A stretch of 64,000 nt of DNA from Paraburkholderia sp. FT54 (GTDB lineage: Bacteria; Pseudomonadota; Gammaproteobacteria; Burkholderiales; Burkholderiaceae): positions 930,001-994,000 of the forward strand of contig NZ_CP134196.1 of NCBI RefSeq assembly GCF_031585635.1. The letters run 5' to 3'. The position numbers and the translations under genes are program-made. Of this stretch, positions 34,779 through 42,493 are shown one piece after another (position 1 is the stretch's first letter; each line of letters begins with the position of its first letter). The notes beneath the pieces are model-generated. The model saw nothing but the letters and a program-made list of their open reading frames with translations, was not told the DNA's origin and did not search any database.

Positions 34779-35129
34779 TCAGTTGCCAAAGTAAACGTTG
34801 CAGAAGCTGACGGGGCCGACGCAACTGGAGTCCGTCGATGCGTGCGTGCGCATGCCGGACGAAGAACTCCCGTTCTGCGTCACGCCGCCGTACGACGACT
34901 GCGTCGTTTGCGGCGCGTTTTGCGCGGCGACCTTCGCTTCAGCGGCCTGGATCGAGGCCGGGTAATTAGCGTCTTCCGCAAGCGAGGGGTGGTAGCCCGC
35001 CTGTTCGAGGCGCACCAGGTCGGCGCGCACTTCGGCACGTGTGACGGGGGCATTGGATTGTGCGAAGCTCAGAACGGGAGCGGTCAGTGCGCCAGCGGCG
35101 AGAGCGAAACAAACAAGAGCTTTTTTCAT
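34779..35129 (-). CDS. DUF4148-type secreted protein with Cys-rich C-terminus
   Basis: A 116-residue exported protein with a signal peptide (KALVCFALAAGALTAPVLSFA). The DUF4148 core is VTRAEVRADLVRLEQAGYHPS, a short helix-forming motif common in Burkholderia-group periplasmic proteins of unknown role. Beyond the core comes a Ser/Gln-rich linker and a tail CVGPVSFCNVYFGN that closely matches the tail of the 49-residue protein at 35190. Confidence 0.8.
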   Translation of the reverse strand: MKKALVCFALAAGALTAPVLSFAQSNAPVTRAEVRADLVRLEQAGYHPSLAEDANYPASIQAAEAKVAAQNAPQTTQSSYGGVTQNGSSSSGMRTHASTDSSCVGPVSFCNVYFGN

Positions 35130-35189
35130 GATAAAAATTCCTTCGTAATGCGATGAGAGGGGCAACGATTGCCGGGAAAGTGTGCTGCT

Positions 35190-35339
35190 TTAGCTGCCGA
35201 AGTACGGGGTGCAGAAACCTGCGGGGCCGACACACTGCTGCGTGCTCGTGTGCATATGTTCCTTCGCCGAGGCCTGGGTAGCGAAACCTGCCGAAGCGAG
35301 GACGATCAGCGAGAGAATGATGGAAAGTTTGCTTTTCAT
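35190..35339 (-). CDS. 49-residue secreted peptide with a CVGPxxFCxxYFG tail
   Basis: ATG at 35339, stop TAA at 35190-35192. The product starts KSKLSIILSLIVLASAGFAT, a clear signal peptide ending near QASA, and then has only about 24 mature residues: a short His/Thr segment and the tail CVGPAGFCTPYFGS. The tail differs from that of the neighbouring DUF4148 protein at few positions, keeping both cysteines and GP, F and YFG. The pair is most easily explained by duplication followed by loss of the DUF4148 core. The ribosome site is weak. Confidence 0.65.
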   Translation of the reverse strand: MKSKLSIILSLIVLASAGFATQASAKEHMHTSTQQCVGPAGFCTPYFGS

Positions 35340-35739
35340 TTGGATGCCTAACTAGTAAAAGATTGAAGATGCCTTGTGAATTAAATGAGGCTACGTCTTT
35401 GCCCGTTCATCAACATGACCCGCTTGCAATGAGAGCAGCGCGTACATGCTTATTTGGTCACCTACCGTGCAGCGTTCGTCGCTGTCTTGTAGGGGCGAAC
35501 ACATGGGATTTCCGCTTATTCCAAAAATTTTCCGCGATTGTGGTGAAAAATTTGATTCTTACATTTGCCTGAACGTCGCGGCACGGCAACGTCTGGAATT
35601 TTGTCAGGGAACGACGTTGCCAGAAAAAAGCAGTACTGCGCCAAGCCTTATCCAGTAAGGCTCCCAAACGTTTGCGCCGTTAAGTCTGAGGATTACGTTT
35701 ACTAAAGCTTTGCGTTTTGCCTTTTCGGGGGAATCAATC
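35340..35739. other. 400-bp gene-free gap ahead of the CNB-FliG gene, with a small hairpin
   Basis: No supported gene lies in this AT-richer stretch. AGCCTTA/TAAGGCT (35644-35662, loop TCCAG) forms a perfect 7-bp stem about 80 bp before the TTG start of the next gene, and it could be an operator or hairpin. A clear promoter was not found by eye. Confidence 0.4.
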
Positions 35740-36984
35740 TTGAATCACCAACGATCGCCATGGTCGCGTACAGCGGCTCCGGGCGAAGTCATCTATTCCG
35801 AAGGCTTCGCGGGCGACGCCGTCGTCTACGTCATTGCAGATGGCAAAGTCGAAATCTCCACGCAGTGCGACGAGAAGAAAGTGATTCTCGCCACGCTAGG
35901 CAAAGGCGAGTTTTTCGGCGAGGCGGCCTTGTTGCCGCCCGAACCACGGGCGCACACCGCGAAGGCACTAAGCTTCTGCCAATTGACCGTCATTGCGGCG
36001 AACGTGGTGGAGGATGAACTCGAGCGCGTCTCGCCGTTGCTCCGCCATATCGTACGCACGCTGATCCGGCGGGTGAAAAAAAAGGACGATATCCTCGCCA
36101 CTAATACGCACGCTGACTTCCTGCCGGGCGTCCTGTCGTATGCGCATGTTCTTGCCTTGATGGCGGGTGGAGAGAACGCCGACAGACCGGACGGCCGCAT
36201 GCGCCGCGGGCAAGGCGAGGAATTCTCGGTGCCTTTGCCTGATGTGATCAGGAAGTGCCATGCGATTGCCGGACATTCGCGTCCGCATGTGCTGGCCATG
36301 CTCAAACGGATGGAGAAACTCAATCTCGTCTCGCTCGAACCCGGCCGGTCCGATCGTCTGAGCAATACGTCGGCGCGCTATTCGGCGCAGGACGGCGCCA
36401 TGAGCCGGCAGCTGGTCACGTTCGATCCGGTGCGGATCACCGAGCGTGCCCAACAGGTGGCGGACCACGATCTCGATCTGTCCATCAGCAGCGAGCTGGA
36501 ACTGATCGAGCTTGACGACCTGGAAGCCTTGATCGGTGTCGAGAAGAAGGTGATTCTCAACAAGTTGTCTCACGCGGAGATCGCGGAAGACATCTTTGCG
36601 TTTCGCAAGACCAAGGTGTTGAACTATGTCGAAGAAAAGGGCATCAGCTATTTCTCGCGCCGCAATACTCGCGGTCCGGACGACCTGAAGTCGCTCGACG
36701 ATCTGGAGTTCGTCGACCAGCGAACGTTGTTCGAAGCGGTGAGTGCGTTCGACACATACGACCTCGCGAAGCTGCTTTCCGCCGTGACAGGTCAGCCGAT
36801 CGCCGAACGCCTGCTCTCGGTGATGACCGAGGCGAGAAAGAAAGAGGTCTCGTGGGTGATGCGTCGTGAGATCAACATCGATCCGCTCGAAATTGCCGAG
36901 ATCGAAGAACGCTTCCTCGAAACCGTGCGCGCGATCAAAGCTCCGACGGCCGCGGCCGCGCCGCTTTCCAATCTGGATGCCTGA
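35740..36984 (+). CDS. Cyclic-nucleotide-binding / winged-helix / FliG-like fusion protein
   Basis: About 414 residues. Residues 10-115 form a cyclic-nucleotide-binding barrel (PGEVIYSEGFAGDAVVYVIA, ADGKVEIS, GKGEFFGEAALLPPEPRAHT). Residues about 140-205 resemble a Crp-type winged helix (SVPLPDVIRKCHAIAGHSRP, HVLAMLKRMEKLNLVSLE). From about 250 to 400 come two related helical units, each opening with LDDLE: LIELDDLEALIGVEKKVILN and LKSLDDLEFVDQRTLFEAVS. The second reads like the FliG C-terminal torque domain, with IAERLLSVMTEARKKEVSW and the closing helix DPLEIAEIEERFLETVRAI. TTG at 35740 with GGGGG eight bases ahead is preferred to an earlier TTG. Followed by MotA- and MotB-like genes, it looks like a ligand-sensing rotor-like partner for their stator. 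Confidence 0.75.
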   Translation: MNHQRSPWSRTAAPGEVIYSEGFAGDAVVYVIADGKVEISTQCDEKKVILATLGKGEFFGEAALLPPEPRAHTAKALSFCQLTVIAANVVEDELERVSPLLRHIVRTLIRRVKKKDDILATNTHADFLPGVLSYAHVLALMAGGENADRPDGRMRRGQGEEFSVPLPDVIRKCHAIAGHSRPHVLAMLKRMEKLNLVSLEPGRSDRLSNTSARYSAQDGAMSRQLVTFDPVRITERAQQVADHDLDLSISSELELIELDDLEALIGVEKKVILNKLSHAEIAEDIFAFRKTKVLNYVEEKGISYFSRRNTRGPDDLKSLDDLEFVDQRTLFEAVSAFDTYDLAKLLSAVTGQPIAERLLSVMTEARKKEVSWVMRREINIDPLEIAEIEERFLETVRAIKAPTAAAAPLSNLDA

Positions 36985-37056
36985 CGCGCAACACGCAAAC
37001 GGCCGGCAGCGTCGACTTCGAGCTTCGAAAGCGCGGGCGGCCATTCGAGAGGACGT

Positions 37057-37821
37057 ATGGATCTTTTGACGCTTTTTGGCGCGGTGTTCGGCGTAACGGC
37101 GATCGTCGCTGGCTTCTCGCTCGAGGGCGGCCACTTTACTTCGCTGTTTCAACTGGAGGCATTCGTCATCGTTCTCGGCGGTACTTTCGGTGCGGTGATG
37201 ATTCAGAACACCTGGGCGAGGTTTTACGACGGCATCAAGCAACTGCGCCTGGCTTTTGTGAAGGCGCGACAGGTCGATCGCGAGAGCCTGTCCGTCCTGC
37301 TCGAGTGGGGCGATCAGGCGAAGTTGAACGGCATGCTCGTGTTCGAGTCGATCGAGGCGGGCGGCATCAATCCATTCGCCAAGCGAGGTTTGGAGTTGCT
37401 GGCAAACGGCGTATCGACAGCCGTGCTGGAAGACGCCTTGCAGCGCGAACTGGATGCCTACGAGCGCAATCACATGGCGGCCGCGCGGATCTGGCAACAG
37501 GCGGGCGGTTACGCGCCGACGTTCGGCATTCTGGGCGCGGTACTCGGTCTGATTCAGGTGACCGGCCATATGCTCGAGCCCGCGCAACTCGGGCAAGGCA
37601 TCGCGGTGGCTTTCGTCGCGACGCTATACGGTCTTGCGCTGGCAAATCTGGTCTTTTTGCCTTTGTACGGAAAGATCAGGGCGCAGGTGGACAGCGAATT
37701 GCGCTTCAAACGGTTATATCTCGACGGCTTGCTCGCGATCTCGCGCAAGGAGTCGCCTCACACCATCGAAACACGGCTCGCGGGCGACGTGAGGGAAAGA
37801 TCAGCCGAATTGCTGGGCTAG
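37057..37821 (+). CDS. MotA-like stator subunit
   Basis: A 254-residue membrane protein of the MotA/TolQ/ExbB family with four spans: FGAVFGVTAIVAGFSLEGG, LEAFVIVLGGTFGAVMIQ, then a long cytoplasmic loop, and the paired YAPTFGILGAVLGLIQVTGH and GIAVAFVATLYGLALANLVF that line the ion channel in MotA. The cytoplasmic loop is rich in charged residues (RELDAYERNHMAAARIW), as needed to push a FliG-like partner. It has no long coiled tail, unlike ZorA. It lies 72 bp behind the CNB-FliG gene and 73 bp before the MotB-like gene. Confidence 0.85.
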   Translation: MDLLTLFGAVFGVTAIVAGFSLEGGHFTSLFQLEAFVIVLGGTFGAVMIQNTWARFYDGIKQLRLAFVKARQVDRESLSVLLEWGDQAKLNGMLVFESIEAGGINPFAKRGLELLANGVSTAVLEDALQRELDAYERNHMAAARIWQQAGGYAPTFGILGAVLGLIQVTGHMLEPAQLGQGIAVAFVATLYGLALANLVFLPLYGKIRAQVDSELRFKRLYLDGLLAISRKESPHTIETRLAGDVRERSAELLG

Positions 37822-37894
37822 CGGGTTCCGGTCGTGCGGATAACAAGCGGGTCGGGACCCATCACACGTAACTTCGGACGCAGGCGTTTCGAGT

Positions 37895-38563
37895 ATGAAC
37901 ACCTCCTCGGGTAAGAAGCGCCTCACGGCGGACAAGACCGGCTATGATGCCGGCGACGAAGGCGAGGAGCAGTCCGGTCGCTGGCGGATTTCTTACGCGG
38001 ACCTCATCACCACGTTGATGGTGTTGTTCCTTGCGCTCTATGTGCTGCAGCTGGCAAAAACGAGGGAGCTTGAAATCAAGGCACTGGAGCGTCACGTGGT
38101 GACGGAGGCGACGTTCGCTACGCCAGATGCTTCGAAGATGCGGCTTCTTTCGCTGTTGGAGCCGCTCAAGGACAATCGCCAGATTACGATTTCGAACGCG
38201 GCTCACGGCGTGGAAATCGCCATCAACGCAAAAATTCTGTTCAACTCCGGCGACGCGCGTTTGTTGCCTGAATCATTCGGTGTGTTGAATCAGATTGCCG
38301 GCGTGCTGCGTGACCGATCGAAGAACAACATCCTCGTCGAAGGGCACACGGACAGTTTGCCTATCTCAACGGCGAAATACGAATCCAATTGGGAGCTGTC
38401 TTCTGCACGGGCAGGGGCGGTGGTTCGCTTCTTCGCGGACAAAGGCATCGAAGCGCACCGAATGGCCGCGATCGGCCGGGCCGACAATTTCCCCTTGATC
38501 ATCGGCGACGACGCGGCTGCGCGCGCCGCGAATCGGCGCGTGACCATTCTCGTCGAGTACTGA
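37895..38563 (+). CDS. MotB/OmpA-like stator subunit
   Basis: A 222-residue protein with a cytoplasmic head, one span (SYADLITTLMVLFLALYVL, about residues 33-51) carrying the aspartate that binds the driving ion in MotB, and a periplasmic OmpA-type peptidoglycan-binding domain from about residue 105 (LFNSGDARLLPES, ILVEGHTDSLPI, NWELSSARAGAVVRFF, GIEAHRMAAIGRAD). It should anchor the stator to the wall and carry ions with the MotA-like protein. The plug region between span and OmpA domain is short. Confidence 0.88.
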   Translation: MNTSSGKKRLTADKTGYDAGDEGEEQSGRWRISYADLITTLMVLFLALYVLQLAKTRELEIKALERHVVTEATFATPDASKMRLLSLLEPLKDNRQITISNAAHGVEIAINAKILFNSGDARLLPESFGVLNQIAGVLRDRSKNNILVEGHTDSLPISTAKYESNWELSSARAGAVVRFFADKGIEAHRMAAIGRADNFPLIIGDDAAARAANRRVTILVEY

Positions 38564-38654
38564 ATTGCCGCGGTGGAGAATGGGCTAACGCGCGCTTCGC
38601 TGCACATGCGGAGCGCCTCGCGCGCTCCTCGCGACGTCGTCGCTAAACCGCTAC

Positions 38655-38906
38655 TCAGCTACCCATATAGAGCGAACGGTTCAAGTTGGCGAGCTGACCA
38701 TCTTTCTCGGCTTGCACGAGTTCCCGGCGAACCTGTGCGCGCGTTTTCGAGGTGACGCTGGCCGCGCTCGCGGACCATTGCGGCTGCGCGGCCTGTGCGA
38801 TCTGCGAAGCATCCACGGTGGAGGTCGAGGCCGGAGCAACCGCGGCGTGAGCAACACTTCCGACCACACAGGCAGCAAGAGTCAAAGCAATCATGGAAAC
38901 TTTCAT
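38655..38906 (-). CDS. Small DUF4148 secreted protein
   Basis: An 83-residue exported protein: signal peptide KVSMIALTLAACVVGSVAHA and DUF4148 motif SKTRAQVRRELVQAEKDGQL, ending in LNRSLYMGS. AAGGAG lies seven bases before the ATG. It converges on the MotB-like gene and has its own upstream region carrying the first copy of the repeat at 39017. Function of the family is unknown; it is common and multicopy in Burkholderiaceae. Confidence 0.85.
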   Translation of the reverse strand: MKVSMIALTLAACVVGSVAHAAVAPASTSTVDASQIAQAAQPQWSASAASVTSKTRAQVRRELVQAEKDGQLANLNRSLYMGS

Positions 38907-39016
38907 ATCGTTCTCCTTGAACGGTTGGATAAGAGACGTCCGCGAATCGGAAAGCACGAGCAGAGGTCGACCTGGACTTGCTGCGATGCGATTGTTCCCG
39001 GAGAAGCGGCGTTGAT

Positions 39017-39115
39017 GTATTGAACCGCGCGGGTGTATCGGGCATGTGTCGAGAAGGCGGCGAATTGCAATGTTGTGTATCGCCGGAAACCGCGGATACA
39101 TTCCGATACGAAGCC
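39017..39115 (-). repeat. Promoter/operator repeat, copy A (upstream of the DUF4148 gene)
   Basis: About 95 bp homologous to 39741-39840. Shared blocks keep their spacing: GTATTGAA at offset 0, GTATC at 18, GGCATGTGTCG at 24, and TGCAATGTTGTGTATC (39066-39081). TGTATC (39076-39081) and GATACA (39095-39100) form an inverted pair. On the minus strand it sits about 110 bp before the DUF4148 start. Confidence 0.8.
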
Positions 39116-39119
39116 GCGT

Positions 39120-39680
39120 TTATCCTTGCTGCGCGAGCAGGGCTTGAATCTTCGCTTCCGTCTTCGCATAGTCGCCTTCGCCGAAATGCGTGTAGACGAT
39201 CCGGCCTTGCTTGTCGAGCAGGTAGAAAGCCGGCCAGTACTGATTGTTGTACGCGTTCCAGGTCGCATAGCGATTGTCCTGCGCGACCGGATAAGTGATG
39301 CCGAAGCGCTTGATGGCGGTCTTTACATTGTCGGTGTCGCGCTCGAACGGGTACTCGGGCGTATGCACGCCGATCACCGTCAGCCCCTGATCCTTGTATT
39401 TCTGATTCCAGCTTTTCACGTAAGGCAGCGTGTTGATGCAGTTGCCGCAGGTGTAGGTCCAGAAATCGACCAGCACCACCTTGCCGCGCAGTTGCTGCAA
39501 GGTCAGCGGATCGCTGTTGAGCCATTGCGAAATGCCGGTGAATTCGGGCGCGGGCGCGTTGGCTGCGAGAACGGGCGCGCCCGGTTCGGGCGACCCCGCG
39601 AAGGCGGCAAGGCCGCTCGCGGCTGCGGCGGCGATCACGGTTGCAACGGCGAGCGTTTTGATCTTGGAGGCGGAGAGCAT
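39120..39680 (-). CDS. TlpA/DipZ-like periplasmic thioredoxin
   Basis: A 186-residue exported thioredoxin-fold protein. A signal sequence (TLAVATVIAAAAASGLAAFA) is followed by APEFTGISQWLNS and the active site DFWTYTCGNCINTLPYV, with the CxxC in the form CGNC. GVHTPEYPFERDTDNVKTAI and YPVAQDNRYATWNAYNNQYW are typical of the AhpC/TSA-related redoxin domain found in DipZ. It probably reduces periplasmic disulfides or peroxides. Copies A and B of the 95-bp repeat lie just beyond each end of the gene. Confidence 0.85.
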   Translation of the reverse strand: MLSASKIKTLAVATVIAAAAASGLAAFAGSPEPGAPVLAANAPAPEFTGISQWLNSDPLTLQQLRGKVVLVDFWTYTCGNCINTLPYVKSWNQKYKDQGLTVIGVHTPEYPFERDTDNVKTAIKRFGITYPVAQDNRYATWNAYNNQYWPAFYLLDKQGRIVYTHFGEGDYAKTEAKIQALLAQQG

Positions 39681-39740
39681 GTCAGGGTCCTTTCAGGATG
39701 AGGCTAAAAAACGGCAGTTCGCGTGTCAGCCGCGAATGAC

Positions 39741-39840
39741 CGTATTGAAGCGTCCGCAGGTATCTGGCATGTGTCGTCCAAACCGCGCGGGTGCAATGTT
39801 GTGTATCTGGACGAGGTGCAGATACACTGCGACACAATTC
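39741..39840 (-). repeat. Promoter/operator repeat, copy B (upstream of the thioredoxin gene)
   Basis: Second copy of the element at 39017, same orientation, with a two-base indel in the middle. It contains a stronger inverted repeat: GTGTATCTG (39801-39809) and CAGATACAC (39819-39827), spacer 9. It ends about 60 bp before the thioredoxin start on the minus strand and 50 bp before the divergent GFA gene. Confidence 0.8.
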
Positions 39841-39890
39841 GCCGGGCGAGCCAGGCTATAAAGCAGGCATTGCCAATCACGGAGAGCACC

Positions 39891-40262
39891 ATGAGCGCCG
39901 ACTTGCTGCAGGGATCCTGCCACTGCGGGACCGTCAAATTCGAAGTGCGTACCCCGGTCACCCCGGCCGGGCGCTGCAACTGCAGCCTGTGCCGCCGCAA
40001 GGGCGCATTGATGACGCCGCTGTTTCCGGCAAGCGAGTTGAAGATCCTGAGCGGCGAAGATTCGCTGACGCTCTATCAGTTCAATACGCGAGTGGCCCGG
40101 CACTATTTTTGCAAACACTGCGGTATCTATCCGTTTCATCAGACGCGCAAGGACCCGCAGCAGTGGCGCGTCAACATCGGTTGCCTTGAGGGCGTCGATC
40201 CGTATAGTCTGGAAGCGGGGGTCGCCGATGGCGCGAGCCTCTCCGTGCTGGAGGACGCATGA
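39891..40262 (+). CDS. GFA/CENP-V family zinc-binding protein
   Basis: A 123-residue protein of the glutathione-dependent formaldehyde-activating fold. Zinc ligands appear as GSCHCGTVKF, CNCSLCRRKG and YFCKHCGIYPFHQTR, the full Cys set of the family. The physiological substrate of these proteins is usually unknown. GGAGA lies before the ATG at 39891. Divergent from the thioredoxin gene across repeat copy B, and directly ahead of the two-component genes. Confidence 0.88.
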   Translation: MSADLLQGSCHCGTVKFEVRTPVTPAGRCNCSLCRRKGALMTPLFPASELKILSGEDSLTLYQFNTRVARHYFCKHCGIYPFHQTRKDPQQWRVNIGCLEGVDPYSLEAGVADGASLSVLEDA

Positions 40263-40381
40263 GACGCCTGCTGGCTATCGTCGTCTTCGTGACGGGCGGC
40301 GTTGCCGCCGAACTGGCGCATCCGGTGCAGTGTTCATTGATGGTTGCGGGCCGGGTGCAGTTGAAACGCCAAAAGAGATGA
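40259..40381 (+). CDS. Possible 40-residue membrane-anchored peptide
   Basis: An open frame whose ATG overlaps the GFA stop as ATGA and whose stop lies 7 bp before the response-regulator ATG. The product begins MRRLLAIVVFVTGGVAAELA, a short basic lead and hydrophobic segment, and ends in basic LKRQKR. Position suggests translational coupling. No homologue is recognised, and it may be fortuitous. Confidence 0.35.
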   Translation: MRRLLAIVVFVTGGVAAELAHPVQCSLMVAGRVQLKRQKR

Positions 40382-40388
40382 TGCGTTG

Positions 40389-41129
40389 ATGGAAACCATC
40401 GATCACGTATTGATTGTCGACGACGACCGCGGCATCCGCGAATTGCTCGCAGGTTATCTCGAGAAGAACGGCATGCGCGTGTCGCTCGCGGCGAATGGCC
40501 GCCAGATGCGCGCGGCGCTGGAGCAGGGCGCGCCCGATCTGATCGTGCTGGACCTGATGATGCCGGGCGAAGACGGTCTGGTGCTGTGCCGCGAACTGCG
40601 CGCCGGCAAATTCCGTGCGGTGCCGGTATTGATGCTGACGGCCCGCAACGAGGAAGCCGATCGCATTGTCGGCCTGGAGATGGGCGCCGACGACTACCTG
40701 CCCAAACCCTTTGCCGTGCGTGAATTGCTCGCGCGCATTCGCGCCGTGCTGCGCCGCGCCCGCATGCTGCCGCCCGGCATGCAGGTGACGGAATCGGCGC
40801 CGATGCTGGCCTTCGGCGACTGGCGCCTCGACACCACCGCGCGCCATCTGCTCGATGCCGAAGGCACCATGGTGGCGCTAAGCGGCGCCGAGTACCGCCT
40901 GCTGCGCGTGTTTCTCGATCACCCGCAACGCGTACTGACGCGCGATCAACTCCTCAATCTCACGCAAGGACGCCAAGCCGATCAGTTCGACCGCTCGATC
41001 GATCTGATGGTGAGCCGTCTGCGTCAACGGTTGCGTGATGTCGCGCGCGAACCGCGTTACATCAAGACACTGCGCAGCGAGGGTTATGTGTTTTCCGCGG
41101 CGGTGACCGCTATCGAGGACACGCAATGA
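40389..41129 (+). CDS. OmpR-family response regulator
   Basis: A 246-residue regulator. The receiver has the acidic pocket DDDRG, the phosphorylation site in VLDLMMPGEDG (about residue 55), the switch threonine in LMLTARNEE and the lysine in YLPKPFAVRELLARI. The DNA-binding winged helix follows from about residue 140 (LSGAEYRLLRVFLDHPQRVL, RSIDLMVSRLRQRL, IKTLRSEGYVFSA). It is encoded with its kinase, and is the nearest candidate to bind the GTATC/GATAC boxes of the repeats at 39017 and 39741. Confidence 0.93.
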   Translation: METIDHVLIVDDDRGIRELLAGYLEKNGMRVSLAANGRQMRAALEQGAPDLIVLDLMMPGEDGLVLCRELRAGKFRAVPVLMLTARNEEADRIVGLEMGADDYLPKPFAVRELLARIRAVLRRARMLPPGMQVTESAPMLAFGDWRLDTTARHLLDAEGTMVALSGAEYRLLRVFLDHPQRVLTRDQLLNLTQGRQADQFDRSIDLMVSRLRQRLRDVAREPRYIKTLRSEGYVFSAAVTAIEDTQ

Positions 41130-42451
41130 ACCGCTGGTCCTGGCTGCACTGGCCGCGCACGCTGTTCGCGCGGCTCGCGCTGATTCTTTTCGTCGGCCTC
41201 GCGCTGGCGCAGACGCTGTCGTTCTGGCTCACGCTGACCGAGCGCGACCAGACCATGACCAACGTGATGATGGGTTATATCGAGCGCGAAGTGAGCAGTT
41301 CGGTGGCGCTGCTCGATCATTTGCCGCCTGGCGAACGCGCGCAGTGGCTGCCACGGCTTGCGCGGCGCAGCTACGAGTTCATTCTCGGTCCGGGCATGAC
41401 CGGCAGCCCGATCGATGCGCATCTGTCCGAGCGCGTGGCGCAGTCCATCGCTGACGGCATCGGCACCCACTATCCGCTGACGGTAAATGCCGTCCCCGGC
41501 GACAAGGAGCGCCTGCAGGTTCATCTGCAACTGAGCGACGGCACGCCGCTGACGATCGATATGCGGCCCATGTCGGGCGCGCCGCTGTCGCGCTGGCTGC
41601 CGCTCGTACTCGCGTTGCAACTGGCGGTGCTGGTCGCGTGTTGCTGGCTGGCGGTGCGTCTCGCCACGCGTCCGTTGCATCAACTGGCGCTCGCCGCGGA
41701 TACGCTCGGCCCCGACCTGAAGGCGGCGCGCTTGCCGGAGGACGGGCCATCAGAGGTATCGCGCGCTGCGCGCGCCTTCAACGCGATGCAGGACCGCATC
41801 GCCACCTACATGACCGAACGCATGCAGATTCTCGCGGCGATTTCGCACGATCTGCAAACGCCGATCACGCGGATGCGCCTGCGCGTCGACGTGATGGACG
41901 ACGACGCGCAGGGCGCGAAGCTGCGCCAGGATCTGCAGGAAATGGAAAGCCTGGTGAAGGAAGGCGTGACGTACGCGCGCACGCTGCATGGCGCAACCGA
42001 GGTGCCTTGCCGCGTCGATCCCGACGCGCTGCTCGACAGCCTCGTCTGCGACTATGTGGACGCCGGTCAGGCGGTCAGCCTGGAAGGGCGGCTCGGCAAT
42101 TCGCTGGTGACGCGTCCGCAGGCATTGCGCCGCATACTCGGCAACCTGGTGGACAACGCGCTGAAGTTCAGCGGCGCGGCCGAGATCGCAGCGACCGTGT
42201 TGCCCGGCGGAGAGACGCTGATCGCGGTGCTCGACCGCGGCCCCGGCATACCGGCCGAGTCGCTGGAAGCGGTGTTCGAGCCGTTCTACCGGCTCGAAGC
42301 CTCGCGCAATCGCGATACGGGTGGCACCGGGCTGGGCCTTGCCATCGCACGGCAACTTGCAATGGCGATGGACGCGACGCTGACACTGCACAGCCGTCCC
42401 GGCGGCGGTCTGGAAGCGCGGTTGATGTTGAGGAATCTGCGCAAGGCGTAG
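41126..42451 (+). CDS. Membrane sensor histidine kinase
   Basis: A 441-residue kinase with two spans (about 13-33 and 155-178) enclosing a roughly 120-residue periplasmic sensor, then HAMP (LATRPLHQLALAADTLG), the phosphorylation helix AISHDLQTPITRMRLR (histidine near 243), and the ATPase domain: NLVDNALKFSG, DRGPGIPAESLEAVFEPFYR, GTGLGLAIARQLA. The sensor has no motif I recognise. Its ATG overlaps the regulator stop (ATGA). Confidence 0.92.
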   Translation: MNRWSWLHWPRTLFARLALILFVGLALAQTLSFWLTLTERDQTMTNVMMGYIEREVSSSVALLDHLPPGERAQWLPRLARRSYEFILGPGMTGSPIDAHLSERVAQSIADGIGTHYPLTVNAVPGDKERLQVHLQLSDGTPLTIDMRPMSGAPLSRWLPLVLALQLAVLVACCWLAVRLATRPLHQLALAADTLGPDLKAARLPEDGPSEVSRAARAFNAMQDRIATYMTERMQILAAISHDLQTPITRMRLRVDVMDDDAQGAKLRQDLQEMESLVKEGVTYARTLHGATEVPCRVDPDALLDSLVCDYVDAGQAVSLEGRLGNSLVTRPQALRRILGNLVDNALKFSGAAEIAATVLPGGETLIAVLDRGPGIPAESLEAVFEPFYRLEASRNRDTGGTGLGLAIARQLAMAMDATLTLHSRPGGGLEARLMLRNLRKA

Positions 42452-42493
42452 TTGCGCTCGTCGCCGGCCGCGAGGCGCTCGCGGCGCCCGGCC

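Noticed and set aside
35968..37596. 542-codon open frame on the minus strand across the CNB-FliG and MotA-like genes
   Set aside because: Antisense shadow; translation is low in complexity and unlike any protein.
37057..38563. Zorya-type anti-phage system (ZorA/ZorB)
   Set aside because: The MotA-like protein lacks the long cytoplasmic tail of ZorA, and no ZorC/D/E-type gene is present; the partner here is a CNB-FliG-like fusion.
37057..38563. Ordinary flagellar MotAB
   Set aside because: No flagellar or chemotaxis genes adjoin, and the first gene is an unusual CNB fusion; not fully excluded as a second stator set.
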